Shown here one piece after another: positions 16,284 to 25,116 of a DNA stretch of 64,000 nt (position 1 is the stretch's first letter; every line of letters starts with the position of its first letter). A program made the translations under genes and the position numbers. A model generated the notes under the pieces. It was not told where the DNA came from, ran no database searches, and was given only the letters and a program-made list of their open reading frames with translations. Origin of the DNA: Archaeoglobus profundus DSM 5631 (GTDB lineage Archaea > Halobacteriota > Archaeoglobi > Archaeoglobales > Archaeoglobaceae); assembly GCF_000025285.1 (NCBI RefSeq), contig NC_013741.1, positions 1,178,001 to 1,242,000 on the forward strand. Direction: 5' to 3'.

Positions 16284-18701
16284 TTACTTGTCCTCTATTC
16301 CTTTCTCAGTTATCTTGAAAACGACTTCCGCCTCTGGCAAATGCGGTGAGTCTATTAATCTTGCGACTCTCAGATCACCTTTACCCTTTCTGAGGTATAC
16401 TCTGTAAGTTGCCGTATGAGCCACTATATGACCACCTATGGGCCTTGTTGGATCTCCATAGAACGTATCTGGTTTAGCCATAACCTGATTTGTCACGACT
16501 ACAGCGGCATTGAATATCTCTCCGAATCTCATAAGGTCGTGAAGATGCCTATTCAACTTCTGCTGTCTGTCAGCCAAAGCTCCCCTTCCAACGTATTCCG
16601 CTCTGAAATGGGAAGTTAGAGAATCAACTATGAGCAGTCTTACAGGTGGTTTTCCTTCCTTTGCAAGTTTCTTAGCTAACTCTTTAGCGTTGTCAACCAA
16701 GAGCATCTGGTGATTGGAGTTGTAAGCGTGAGCAACGTATATGTTCTTCAAAACCTCCTTTCCATCCAACCCCTTAGCTTCAGCCATCTGAATTATTCTT
16801 TCTGGCCTGAAAGTCTTTTCGGTGTCTATCACTATTACCGAACCTTCTAAGCCACCTTTGTCTCTTGGCAACTGCACGTTTACAGCCAACTGATGACATA
16901 TTTGCGTGTTGTGTAGTATTAAGCCGTTAGGCGCTATGAAGTTGTGTGTTTCTGGGACTACGAGATCGTAAACGTAATCGTTGTAATCCACGATCTCAAC
17001 ATCTTCAACGGTGTAGAAACTCAAAGACTTGCACGTTTCGATTAACCTTAAAGCTTTCCTTGCAATCTCCTTCCTTTTTTCGATTTCCGTCAACAGAGCT
17101 TTTTTAACGTCTTCGTTCTTGGGGAGCCCTCTGAATCTGTAATTCTTAATTTGAGTGTCCTTGAATCCGTAGTTTCTCAACACCGTCCATGAAAAAGGTA
17201 GCTTTACCTTTCTTCCAGCTTTTACATTCCTTTCAGCCTCTTCAAGCATCTTTAGGGAAGTTAAGAACAACTCCTCTATTTCACTTAAAGTTCTTTCCGT
17301 AAACCAAACGTTCAAATCTCTCGTCAGAAGGTGGTATGCTTGCTTGTTATCTAAATTCATCTCGGTCTTAGGCAATTCAACGCAATTCCTATACAACTCT
17401 CTTAAGACCTTTGCAATCTCTGGCGGATACCTTCCAACGCCATCAGCCTTAAGCGATTTTTCTCTCTTCAGTTTTGCAAACCTTAGAACTTCCTTCATCT
17501 TAGCTCTGTCCTCACCCGTTATGTAAATTCTAAGTTTACCGTTCTCCGAAACCTTTGCCGAGATTCCGATAAACTTAAGGAGTGCTATAAGATCGTCCGC
17601 CAACTCCTTACTTACCGTTGATAACTCAACGACGTTACCTACGTATCCATCTCCGTCGATGTAACCAGCTAAGAACGACTTTATGCAATCCTCGTCTGAG
17701 TTGAAGATTATCTCTGGAATTCTCTTGTTCTTAGCCTTGCACTCCTTCAGATTCAACCTTTCCGCTGTAACTTTTCTAAGTAAAATCGTATAAACCGTTC
17801 TTTCTCTCCTTCTGTCTTCCCTAACCTTAGGAGTGTAGTTATCCTTTTTCTTGATGTAATCCACAACGAAATCAACCAAATCCTTTGAGGTTGTAGAAAT
17901 CGAAAGGGGGTTAAATGAACCTTCAGCGGTAAAGATTCCCATGAAGTAGGCATCATCTTCGTCTATGTCACTACCGTTGTTGGTGGGTATTCTCCTAACT
18001 CCGACTACTATATCTCCTACCCTCAACTCACATGCTTTAATCCACTTTAAACCGTCTCTGAAAACCAGAACGGGGTGGTTTGGTGTTACCTTTACACTCA
18101 AACCTTTCGAAAGCTTGATCTTTACGAGTTTTGGTGCGAATTCCTTGTATATGAACTCCGCTCTGACCTTTCTCAATTCACCGTCGAATGTCCAAACGAA
18201 GACGTTTTTGAGCGGAACTGCAAAACCTTCGTCTAATCTGAACTCACCGTTAATCTTGGAATATTTTGAATACATCTCTTCTATACTTTCTATATGATAT
18301 ATTTCGTCGTTTACGTAGAGAACCTTCGTATCCCTTGCAAAACACTTTCCACTCCCGAACTCTCCAAAGAACTCAGTTATAGCCTGAGTTTCAACTCCTC
18401 CGCCCAGTAGATTGTCTAAAGCATTACTTCCAGTCGTAATCTTACCTATTTCTTGTCTTCTCTGGAATATGACTTCACCACTCTCAAAGCCTCCTAGGTT
18501 GGCCATCTTTCTCGCAGCGGTTATGATCTTGAGAGCTGTAGCCTCACCAATATCTGCAACAGCACTCAATTCAGCAGGTGAGCTTACTGCAATGAGCTCT
18601 ATACTGTCATATCCAGCTTCCCTAAGCTTCTCAGCTATGGCAGATCCTACTCCGGGCAAGTCCTCCAAATCTATTACCTTACCATTCTCACTCTTCGCCA
18701 T
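16284..18701 (-). CDS. radA: DNA recombinase RadA precursor with intein
   Basis: 805 codons. After removal of the intein (residues 120-598) the exteins join to a 326-residue RadA, the normal length. The N-terminus has the helix-hairpin-helix domain ([19 protein letters not shown]), the core has Walker A GEFGSGK/TQ split by the intein, Walker [16 protein letters not shown], and the L2 region [12 protein letters not shown]. RadA forms filaments on single-stranded DNA and catalyses strand exchange. Start ATG 18701 has GGTGG upstream. The protein cannot bind ATP until the intein is spliced out. Confidence 0.95.
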   Translation of the reverse strand: MAKSENGKVIDLEDLPGVGSAIAEKLREAGYDSIELIAVSSPAELSAVADIGEATALKIITAARKMANLGGFESGEVIFQRRQEIGKITTGSNALDNLLGGGVETQAITEFFGEFGSGKCFARDTKVLYVNDEIYHIESIEEMYSKYSKINGEFRLDEGFAVPLKNVFVWTFDGELRKVRAEFIYKEFAPKLVKIKLSKGLSVKVTPNHPVLVFRDGLKWIKACELRVGDIVVGVRRIPTNNGSDIDEDDAYFMGIFTAEGSFNPLSISTTSKDLVDFVVDYIKKKDNYTPKVREDRRRERTVYTILLRKVTAERLNLKECKAKNKRIPEIIFNSDEDCIKSFLAGYIDGDGYVGNVVELSTVSKELADDLIALLKFIGISAKVSENGKLRIYITGEDRAKMKEVLRFAKLKREKSLKADGVGRYPPEIAKVLRELYRNCVELPKTEMNLDNKQAYHLLTRDLNVWFTERTLSEIEELFLTSLKMLEEAERNVKAGRKVKLPFSWTVLRNYGFKDTQIKNYRFRGLPKNEDVKKALLTEIEKRKEIARKALRLIETCKSLSFYTVEDVEIVDYNDYVYDLVVPETHNFIAPNGLILHNTQICHQLAVNVQLPRDKGGLEGSVIVIDTEKTFRPERIIQMAEAKGLDGKEVLKNIYVAHAYNSNHQMLLVDNAKELAKKLAKEGKPPVRLLIVDSLTSHFRAEYVGRGALADRQQKLNRHLHDLMRFGEIFNAAVVVTNQVMAKPDTFYGDPTRPIGGHIVAHTATYRVYLRKGKGDLRVARLIDSPHLPEAEVVFKITEKGIEDK
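16908..18344 (-). mobile_element. Intein with LAGLIDADG homing endonuclease in radA
   Basis: 479 residues inserted directly after Lys of the RadA Walker A motif. First residue Cys ([11 protein letters not shown], block A), block [12 protein letters not shown] with TxxH, two LAGLIDADG motifs [13 protein letters not shown] (residues about 251-263) and [13 protein letters not shown] (342-354), block [14 protein letters not shown] and C-terminal His-Asn before Thr of the C-extein. All residues required for splicing and both endonuclease acidic residues (Glu260 and Asp349/351) are present, so the element looks able to splice and home. Insertion in the P-loop is the commonest radA/recA intein site. 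Confidence 0.93.
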
Positions 18702-18719
18702 ACCTTACCACCCGCTACA

Positions 18720-18729
18720 GTTATATACA
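18720..18729. promoter_or_regulatory. TATA box between radA and the guide RNA
   Basis: GTTATATAC on the plus strand (18720-18728) is nearly symmetric and reads GTATATAAC on the minus strand. It is about 25 bases from the radA ATG on one side and about 26-28 bases from the 5' end of the predicted H/ACA RNA on the other. It fits a promoter for either or both. Confidence 0.5.
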
Positions 18730-18749
18730 CACACTCCGATATTACGTTA

Positions 18750-18812
18750 GTGCTCCGCCCCTCACGCCCGATTGATAAGCATGATATCGGGTCGGTTGGC
18801 GGAGCTACACTT
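18750..18812 (+). ncRNA. Predicted H/ACA pseudouridylation guide RNA, probably for 23S rRNA
   Basis: One hairpin with all archaeal H/ACA hallmarks. Lower stem GCTCCGCC (18752-18759) pairs with GGCGGAGC (18798-18805), eight pairs. Upper stem CCCGAT (18767-18772) pairs with ATCGGG (18786-18791). The loop TGATAAGCATGAT has the two GA elements of a K-loop that binds L7Ae. An ACA box (18807-18809) follows the lower stem after one base, and the distance from upper stem to ACA is 14-15 bases, as required. The pocket strands CCTCAC and CGGTT can pair with (G/A)ACCG-UN-GUGAG, which matches, from memory, the archaeal 23S rRNA segment GACCGUCGUGAG near E. coli position 2587. A TATA box lies about 26 bases upstream. 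Confidence 0.78.
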
Positions 18813-18996
18813 TATACATATGATCATCTTTTTGTAATTCGCAAAGCAAGGATGTCATTAAGGATATTTCAAACTTTTGATTGTCTCTTGCAACATAATA
18901 TATACAAATGTTTAAATACTTTTGAACACATTGTCTTCCTTGAGTCGTACTTCAAGCAAAAGGTTTAAAATAAATGTCATAGATTGGTTCAGTTGC

Positions 18997-20235
18997 ATGG
19001 AGTCGGTTAAACTTGTCGAGCTACTCTTGACAGCGGAGATATACAACAGGTTTGAAGAGCTTACTGAGGACGATATACCCAAAGAGTTAAGAAAGGCTTT
19101 CTACGGAAAAAATGGCCTAACGAGACCACTTGTAGTTAAGTACGATACTGCCAAGAAAGTTGTTAAAGACGTGGATTCTGCTTTGAAGAACTTACCATTC
19201 GTTGACTACAACGCAATAACCAGGCAGATAAAGTTGACATCCTTTGAGCTTGCCGTCAAGTGGTTTGCTCAAAGAGCCTTAGACAGGATAGAAAGAAATC
19301 CCATACTCGCATACTACTACCAGAACTACGACTCTTTGAACGTTTCGTATGAGAGAGCTAAGAAGATGAACGCTCCCAAGTGTAGCGATAAGGAGTGGCT
19401 GATGTGTGTTCTAGCAGAGCTTGAAAAGAACAAGGAAACGTCGGAAATGCTTAGTTTGGTTAGGGTGTATTCGCCAGAAGACATAAGAGTTGACTTCTCA
19501 GACATTGCTTTAACCGATGATCAAATTGAAGAGATTAGAAAGATTGAGATTGCTCTTGAAGAGAGGGAATTCTTAAGGGAGATAGGTTTGACGGATGTAG
19601 GAAAGCTACTCTTCATAGGGCCTCCCGGGACTGGAAAGACTACCACAGCGAGAGCGTTGAGTAGAAAGCTCGGATTACCTCTCGTGGAAGTTAAGCTCTC
19701 AATGATAACGTCCCAATACCTAGGTGAAACTTCGAAAAACATAGAGAAGGTTTTCGAACTTGCAAAGATACTAAGTCCTTGCATACTCTTCATAGATGAG
19801 TTCGACTACGTTGCAAAGACCAGAACGAGCGATGAACATGCAGCTGTAAAGAGGGCAGTTAATACGCTTCTCAAGTCCATAGATGAGATTAATCTCGTTG
19901 AGGACGGTGTAATACTCATAGCTGCAACCAACCATCCAAGTCTGCTCGATCCGGCAGTGTGGAGGAGATTCGATAAAGTTATTGAATTTCCAGAGCCTTC
20001 AGAAAGTTTAAGGAGGAGGATACTCGAGATAATACTCGCTAAGGTGCCGGGGAGCTACGACATAGATGAGATAGTTAAGATCACTGAAGGATTTACCGGA
20101 GCGGAGCTGAGACTAGTTGTAAGGGAAGCTGTGTTAAAAGCTTTGCTTGAGGAAAGGAAGGAAATAACCCAGAATGATCTAAAGTCAGCTGTTGAAGAAG
20201 TTAAGAGCAGGTTAAAGCTTAGAGAGACTTATTAG
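18997..20235 (+). CDS. AAA-family ATPase
   Basis: About 412 residues from ATG 18997; the TTTAAAATA box at 18963-18971 lies 26-34 bases upstream, which rules out the longer frame from 18922. The C-terminal half is a single AAA module: Walker A GPPGTGKTT (about 208-216), pore-loop region, Walker B LFIDEFD (about 264-270), sensor 1 AATNHPS, arginine finger region WRRFDKVIEFPEPS and the C-terminal lid. The N-terminal 180 residues are helical and match no domain I know. Archaeal proteins of this type resemble proteasome-activating ATPases only in the AAA domain, so substrate and role are unknown. Confidence 0.85.
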   Translation: MESVKLVELLLTAEIYNRFEELTEDDIPKELRKAFYGKNGLTRPLVVKYDTAKKVVKDVDSALKNLPFVDYNAITRQIKLTSFELAVKWFAQRALDRIERNPILAYYYQNYDSLNVSYERAKKMNAPKCSDKEWLMCVLAELEKNKETSEMLSLVRVYSPEDIRVDFSDIALTDDQIEEIRKIEIALEEREFLREIGLTDVGKLLFIGPPGTGKTTTARALSRKLGLPLVEVKLSMITSQYLGETSKNIEKVFELAKILSPCILFIDEFDYVAKTRTSDEHAAVKRAVNTLLKSIDEINLVEDGVILIAATNHPSLLDPAVWRRFDKVIEFPEPSESLRRRILEIILAKVPGSYDIDEIVKITEGFTGAELRLVVREAVLKALLEERKEITQNDLKSAVEEVKSRLKLRETY

Positions 20236-20271
20236 TAAAATTTTTATCACTTTTCGATTAATTCATCACGA

Positions 20272-20356
20272 GCGGGGGTTGCCGAGTCAGGTCAAAGGCG
20301 CGGGATTCAGGGTCCCGTCCCGTAGGGGTTCGAGGGTTCAAATCCCTCCCCCCGCA
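20272..20356 (+). tRNA. tRNA-Leu, anticodon CAG
   Basis: 85 bases, no intron. Acceptor GCGGGGG pairs with CCCCCGC, discriminator A, D arm GCCG...GGC, anticodon stem CGGGA/TCCCG with loop TTCAGGG (anticodon CAG), a long class II variable arm and T arm AGGGTTCAAATCCCT. CCA is not encoded. The long variable arm and discriminator A fit leucine. A promoter-like AAATTTTTATCAC lies upstream. The 3' end touches a protein-gene remnant on the other strand, the kind of place where integrating elements insert. Confidence 0.95.
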
Positions 20357-20473
20357 TGTTCTTAGAATTTCTCTAAGTTTTTCTTCGAGAATTGAGTTAA
20401 TATTAATCCCTAATTCCTTTGCTCTCTCAAGGAGATTTTTATCGATTTTACTGGAATCTCCAAATTTAAAGTA
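20357..20473 (-). pseudogene. Remnant of a ribbon-helix-helix (CopG/CcdA-like) antitoxin-type gene
   Basis: On the minus strand a frame reads KIDKNLLERAKELGININ followed by SILEEKLREILR, the typical helix pattern of small antitoxin-like ribbon-helix-helix proteins. There is no start codon: TAA lies 13 codons upstream of that segment, and at the other end the frame runs straight into antisense tRNA-Leu. It is therefore a fragment. It may be left over from an element that used the tRNA-Leu 3' end. The similarity is by eye. Confidence 0.45.
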
Positions 20474-20505
20474 TTAAAAATGAAAAATATCTTTATAATA
20501 ACATA

Positions 20506-20535
20506 AAATTCATTCTTAGCAAATTCATTCTTAGC
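20506..20535 (+). repeat. Perfect 15-base tandem duplication
   Basis: AAATTCATTCTTAGC occurs twice back to back (20506-20520 and 20521-20535) and is followed by another TTAGC. It lies in the AT-rich, gene-free stretch between tRNA-Leu and the lipoprotein gene. Apart from this and the fragment at 20357-20473 I see no gene between 20357 and 20674. Confidence 0.85.
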
Positions 20536-20674
20536 TTAGCACAAGTAGGTTGTACAAGCTTAAAAAATAAGAAAAATCAAATTTGAGTCGAAGTACTTAC
20601 ATCGTATTTTGGAAAGATTTATGAATTGAAAATCTTGCAAATAAATTGTCAACAACATTTAAGGGGGTAAACTT

Positions 20675-21392
20675 ATGACGAAGAAATTTGTGTACCTAAG
20701 TTTTAATATGTGTAGCTGGAGTTCTAGTTCTGGGGTGTATTAGCGAAGAGGTGAAAGCTACCATAAAAGGATATGAAATTACAGATTTCGATGGACGGCC
20801 AGCGATAAAAGTCAATATTGAGACTAATGAATATCCAATAACAGTATACCTATTGGGCCCCGATCGAAGAACAATAGATATGAAGGTGATTGAAAGCGAA
20901 AAGGATATTCCAGCGATTTTGTACTTTGGATTGCCAGGGGCTAATACCAAGCCTGGAACATATTACCTAAAACTTGAGTATGGTGCAAAAACTCTCGAAG
21001 AAAAAGAAATTGAATTAGTAGGATCAAAGGTTCAGCTCGTCGATTATAAATTTAGTTTTGAATACAATGAACTTATTGGATACAAGTTTAAGCGAGTGGA
21101 ATTAACACTTAAAAATATTGGAGATACTCCCGCGTATGTGTACTACATCGAACTAAAAGTAGATGATAAAACACCACTTTCAATGGTTGCAGAGCAATAT
21201 AAAACTCCAATGAATCCTGGCGAAACAAAAACATACTCCGCCGACTTCTCTCTACTGTTTGTTGATAAACCAGGCACATACAAAGTTGAGATAAGAGTTG
21301 CAGATTCCTATGGTACAGTAATTGGAGAATTCGTAAAAACTATCGAAGTTAAATGGGACCAATATTCTGGGGTATCATTTTATTTTTTATAG
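20675..21392 (+). pseudogene. Lipoprotein with CARDB-like beta-sandwich domains, frameshifted in the signal peptide
   Basis: A ribosome binding site AAGGGGGT and ATG at 20675 start MTKKFVYL, but the continuing hydrophobic signal VLICVAGVLVLGC is one base out of frame. Skipping one A at about 20698-20699 joins them into a normal signal peptide with lipobox LVLGC (Cys near residue 21). The rest (20751-21392) is open: about 210 residues with two beta-rich units and phrases such as VELTLKNIGDTPAYVYYIELKV typical of CARDB/NEW3 surface domains. Either the gene is dead, the base is a sequencing error, or translation shifts frame. Codon use is more AT-rich than the surrounding core genes. Confidence 0.6.
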
Positions 21393-21568
21393 GATTGGTC
21401 GGTTGGGTTACATTCAGCGTTGTCGGAGCACTTGAAAAGTTTACAACAGCAAAACTTAGTTCAATAACTTTAATTTATTTTTTTGGATTAACATTCTTTT
21501 TCAGCTTACCAATTGCAATCTTGCTCGAAATCGTTAAATGGATTAAAACGAAGAGAAAGACCAAATGA
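21353..21568 (+). CDS. Small two-helix membrane protein overlapping the lipoprotein gene
   Basis: 71 residues with two strong membrane helices (WGIILFFIGLVGWVTFSVV and ITLIYFFGLTFFFSLPIAIL) and a basic tail KWIKTKRKTK. Its first 40 bases overlap the end of the lipoprotein frame. No clear ribosome binding site precedes ATG 21353, so expression would need coupling. It could also be the original C-terminal anchor of the lipoprotein, split off by a second frameshift. Unknown family. Confidence 0.45.
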   Translation: MGPIFWGIILFFIGLVGWVTFSVVGALEKFTTAKLSSITLIYFFGLTFFFSLPIAILLEIVKWIKTKRKTK

Positions 21569-21985
21569 CAAAGAGTATTATTACACCAATTGAAACAAAT
21601 ACTGACTTAGTTGATACTGTTCGTAAAGCCACATTCATTTGAAAAGACAAAATGTTTTAAAGACTACAGAGGAGAATTACCGAATTACCCAAGATTACTC
21701 AAATTATTTTAACATATAATTTATTTTAACAATTTACAGGCAAAGGAAGAACACATACGTAGGAATAAAAAATGTTAGAACCCCGACTTTTGCCGACTAC
21801 GAATCAGCAGTTAGATACTGTCCGAGAAGAGTTCAAGTCAGGGGCATGAACATCTTTCTATAGAAAAGAGAGAAGATGACAAGAACGATTGGAAAAGTTG
21901 TTGTTGAAGAGAAAAGATTCCAAAAACTATTTTAAGCAATTGTATTGGCGAAGATTCCAAATTACTGATGAGAAAGTGATCAAAA
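21569..21985. other. Gene-free accessory stretch
   Basis: No credible gene. The longest coherent piece on the plus strand, about 21730-21861, reads NTYVGIKNVRTPTFADYES and on to a TAG, with no start codon; it looks like the tail of a decayed protein, family unknown. The segment separates the frameshifted lipoprotein from the hydantoin-type cluster. The last bases before 21986 (GAGAAAGTGATC) serve as ribosome binding site for the enolase-superfamily gene. Confidence 0.5.
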
Positions 21986-23065
21986 ATGAGGATAAAATCC
22001 GTAGAGGTTATCCCGCTCAATATACCCCTTGTGGAGCCTTTCGAAATAGCAATAGGAAAGTTCAGCTTCGCCGAGAACGTTTTAATCAAAGTCCAGCTGG
22101 AGGACGGGACCGTAGGTTATGGTGAAGTCTCATCTTCCGGGATAATCACTGGAGATATTCAATCTACCGCCATAGATATTGTGAAGTACATATCTCCAGC
22201 TCTCGTGGGGGAGTCCATAGAGAGATACAGATACCTGATTAAAAAATTAAGAAGCATAATTAAGTTTCATCCGGGTACTTTTGCAGGTTTGGAAAATGCA
22301 ATTCTCGACGCCTACACCAACTACATAGGCGTTCCGCTTTACAAGTTCTTGGGTGGTGCGAGCTATGAGATCGAGTCCGATGTTACGCTATCTATAACAA
22401 CACCCGAAAAAGCTACTGAGACTGCTTTGAGTTATTTCGAGAAAGGATACCACATATTCAAGCTCAAAGTCGGGAAGGATTTCGATGAGGATTTGAAGAG
22501 GGTTTTGGCTGTAAGCGAAGCAGTTCCGGATTGCGAGATCAGGGTGGATGCTAATCAGGGATACACTCCGAAAGAGGCTGTAAGGTTCATAAACAAGCTT
22601 TACAGCAAAGATGTTAACATCACGCTGTTCGAACAACCAGTTTACTGGAAGGACATTCAAGGTTTGAAGTTCGTTACGGATCACTCGCCCGTCCCGGTGG
22701 CGGCGGATGAAACCGTCTTTACGGCAACAGATGCGTTTAACGTTGCCAGAGAAAGGGTTGTTGACGTTATAAACATCAAGCTCGCAAAGTGCGGTGGCGT
22801 GCTGGAGGCGCTTGACATCATAGCTGTAGCGAAAGCTTCTGGGTTGGAACTCATGATAGGTTGCATGGTGGAATCGAACATCGGTTTAGCTCCGAGCGTT
22901 CACCTAGCATGCGGAACTGGCGAATTTTCGTATATTGATTTGGACTCTTACCTCTTCCTGAAGGAATTGCCACTTAAAGGCGGTTTTGAAGTAGATGGCC
23001 CGAGATTGATCGTGAAGAACATCAAAAAGGGATTGGGCATTGAGGAGAGCAAAAAAGAAAAATAA
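21986..23065 (+). CDS. Enolase-superfamily racemase/epimerase (muconate-lactonizing subgroup)
   Basis: 359 residues. N-terminal capping domain then a TIM barrel carrying the catalytic set of the muconate lactonizing/dipeptide epimerase subgroup: KLKVGKD (Lys acid/base), RVDANQG (metal Asp), LFEQPV (metal Glu), PVAADE (metal Asp) and NIKLAKCGG (second Lys). Two opposed lysines imply a 1,1-proton transfer, so racemisation or epimerisation of an N-acyl amino acid or dipeptide is likely. It is convergent with a hydantoin-type racemase gene two bases away, which suggests an N-carbamoyl or related amino-acid substrate; that last step is inference. Confidence 0.85.
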   Translation: MRIKSVEVIPLNIPLVEPFEIAIGKFSFAENVLIKVQLEDGTVGYGEVSSSGIITGDIQSTAIDIVKYISPALVGESIERYRYLIKKLRSIIKFHPGTFAGLENAILDAYTNYIGVPLYKFLGGASYEIESDVTLSITTPEKATETALSYFEKGYHIFKLKVGKDFDEDLKRVLAVSEAVPDCEIRVDANQGYTPKEAVRFINKLYSKDVNITLFEQPVYWKDIQGLKFVTDHSPVPVAADETVFTATDAFNVARERVVDVINIKLAKCGGVLEALDIIAVAKASGLELMIGCMVESNIGLAPSVHLACGTGEFSYIDLDSYLFLKELPLKGGFEVDGPRLIVKNIKKGLGIEESKKEK

Positions 23066-23067
23066 AA

Positions 23068-23823
23068 TCAGAGCAGTCTGTACTTCTCTCTCGGAGGTCT
23101 GTATGCTTCTTTGCTATGGCTTATTCCCATCAATACGAGCATTATTGCCGTATGAATTGCGGCTCTAAGCGGTTCTATGACTGGAACATTTATTCCCTTC
23201 TCTTTCAACGCTTTCTCCATTGCATCAGCAATCGGAGACATCCCCGTGCATCCGAGCACTATTGCATAGGCTCTGTCTTCAACGACGGCTTTCTCAGCTG
23301 CCTCTATCATTCTTCGAATCGTTAGCTCGGGATTCTTTTCGAGCTCAAGCACAGGCACGTTTATCGTCCTTATCGAAGCCAGATTTTGGATGAGGCCATA
23401 TTTAGTTACGAGCCCTCTTATCAGCGTCTCTGTTTCTGGTAAAATATTAATTATTGAGAATCTACCAGCTATCTGCGATGCCAGATGAATCGAAGCTTGA
23501 TTTGCACCAACGACGGGGATTTTTACAAGTTCTCTCCCTGCATCAAGCCCCGGGTCTCCAAAGCAGTCAAGAACAACGGCATCGTAGCCGTTATCTTCAG
23601 CCCATTTAATCTTCTCCAGAATATAGGGTGTGTTTAGTGCTTCATCGTATGCTCCTTCTATGGATGCCGTTCCCTTTTCTATAGTCACGACTTCCAGCTC
23701 AACAAGCCCGTTTGTTTCCTCCTTTAGCTTTCTCCCCAAATTTTTGCGATCATCTATTGCGCTTTGAATCCCTTCTGTGTAAATTATGGGAACGAGATCA
23801 ACTATTTTTATGGTCTTTACCAT
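23068..23823 (-). CDS. Asp/Glu/hydantoin racemase family protein
   Basis: 251 residues. Two-domain cofactor-independent racemase fold with the paired catalytic cysteines in VVLDCFGDPGLDAGRE (about residue 83) and AIVLGCTGM (about residue 190). The start VKTIKIVDLVPIIYTEG lacks a signal peptide, so it is cytoplasmic. The close neighbours (NCS1 permease, HyuA, DUF917) favour hydantoin or allantoin racemase over aspartate racemase. It is the distal gene of the four-gene minus-strand unit, 12 bases after the permease. Confidence 0.82.
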   Translation of the reverse strand: MVKTIKIVDLVPIIYTEGIQSAIDDRKNLGRKLKEETNGLVELEVVTIEKGTASIEGAYDEALNTPYILEKIKWAEDNGYDAVVLDCFGDPGLDAGRELVKIPVVGANQASIHLASQIAGRFSIINILPETETLIRGLVTKYGLIQNLASIRTINVPVLELEKNPELTIRRMIEAAEKAVVEDRAYAIVLGCTGMSPIADAMEKALKEKGINVPVIEPLRAAIHTAIMLVLMGISHSKEAYRPPREKYRLL

Positions 23824-23835
23824 TTTTTCACCTCC

Positions 23836-25101
23836 TTACTCTCTTTTAATTAATTTCCACAACACCAAATACACAACCATCGCCGTTACTATGCCATTTA
23901 TCGGTGCAATTCCCATCTTCAGCAATAGACCTACTGCAGATCCGGCTATCCATGCAACCACACCTATCCAGTTAACACCCGGATATTCCTCCCATTTCTC
24001 CGGCTTTCCGCTTCTAAGTATCCAGTAATCCGCTATTAAAACTCCAGCGAGTGGTGGTATAGTTGAGGTTAGCAGACTCAACCAGTCGATGAAGTGGTCG
24101 AGTATTCCGCCAACGGCGAGCACCGTACCTATAACACCGGCAATGACTGTTGCAAGTGCTCTTTTCTCTCCTGGGAGATTGAACATGTTTGCCAATGCTA
24201 AACCACCAGAATATGCATTTATTGTGTTGGTCGTCCATGTGGCAAGGATTAGAATCACAAGTGCTATTCCTGAGAGACCGAGTGTTGATAGCACTTCCGT
24301 GATGTCGTATGTTCCGGCAACGACGGACATTATGGCTCCCATGGCGAGCATACCAACTCCAGCGGGCCATACACCTACTACTGACGACAAAACCGCATCT
24401 CTTCTATTTTTAGCGTATCTTGAATAGTCGGCAGCTATTGTAGCACCGACTGCAAATGATCCGACTGTAAGAGCAACTCCTTGGATAAATGGGAATGGAG
24501 AAGGGGGTGAATGCGACACCAGAGTCTCAAGCCCAAACTTCTGTATTGAGACGTAGGTTCCGTAGAGTGAGAGAATTAAAAGTGCCGGGACTGCAATATA
24601 GTTCAGGTATTCCAGAGCTTTGTATCCTATTACAGCGGTCGTGAGCATTATTAATCCCCAAACAAGTGATGATATCCACACTGGAATATCTGCACCAACC
24701 CATGTTTTCATTATGCTCGAGAAAGCTAATCCAGCAACGTTTGCTTGAACTCCAAACCAGCCTATAGTTCCGACAGCGAGGATAAGTGATATTATTACTC
24801 TCGAACCTGCAACACCAAAGGCCGATCTTGATATCACTGCTGCAGGTCTTCCGAGGTCTGCACCCTGCATTCCCGTGAAGGTCATGATTAAGATGATTAT
24901 CGTATAGCCGGCCACTCCAGCCAGTATCCCCTCTTTCAACGGCAAACCACTAACAAGTGCGCCACCAATCATCAGTGCTGGTATGCAGATCATAACTCCA
25001 ATCCAAATCATTGCTATGCTATACCATGGCTGCCTCTCCTCTAGAGGTATTGCGTCAATAGCGTGTTTTTCGATTATCCCATCTTCTTTCACGAAAATCA
25101 C
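23836..25101 (-). CDS. NCS1/CodB-type permease for a pyrimidine- or hydantoin-like substrate
   Basis: 421 residues, about twelve membrane helices. Family features include AVISRSAFGVAGSRV in the first third, GWFGVQANVAGLAF, DYSRYAKNRRDA in the middle and DYWILRSGKPEKWEEYPGVNW near the end, all typical of the cytosine/purine/allantoin/hydantoin (NCS1) transporters. The N-terminal cytoplasmic tail has EERQPWYSIAMIWIG. Located between the racemase and the hydantoinase, it most likely imports the ring compound that HyuA opens. Confidence 0.87.
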   Translation of the reverse strand: MIFVKEDGIIEKHAIDAIPLEERQPWYSIAMIWIGVMICIPALMIGGALVSGLPLKEGILAGVAGYTIIILIMTFTGMQGADLGRPAAVISRSAFGVAGSRVIISLILAVGTIGWFGVQANVAGLAFSSIMKTWVGADIPVWISSLVWGLIMLTTAVIGYKALEYLNYIAVPALLILSLYGTYVSIQKFGLETLVSHSPPSPFPFIQGVALTVGSFAVGATIAADYSRYAKNRRDAVLSSVVGVWPAGVGMLAMGAIMSVVAGTYDITEVLSTLGLSGIALVILILATWTTNTINAYSGGLALANMFNLPGEKRALATVIAGVIGTVLAVGGILDHFIDWLSLLTSTIPPLAGVLIADYWILRSGKPEKWEEYPGVNWIGVVAWIAGSAVGLLLKMGIAPINGIVTAMVVYLVLWKLIKRE

Positions 25102-25116
25102 CCAATAAAAAAAATT

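Noticed and set aside
18750-18812. C/D box RNA or protein-binding operator
   Set aside because: The stem, pocket and ACA arrangement fits H/ACA; there are no paired C and D boxes, and the stem is too long and asymmetric for an operator.
18922-18996. N-terminal extension of the AAA ATPase
   Set aside because: A TATA-like box at 18963-18971 lies inside it and the sequence is Ser-rich and unlike the rest; ATG 18997 is preferred.
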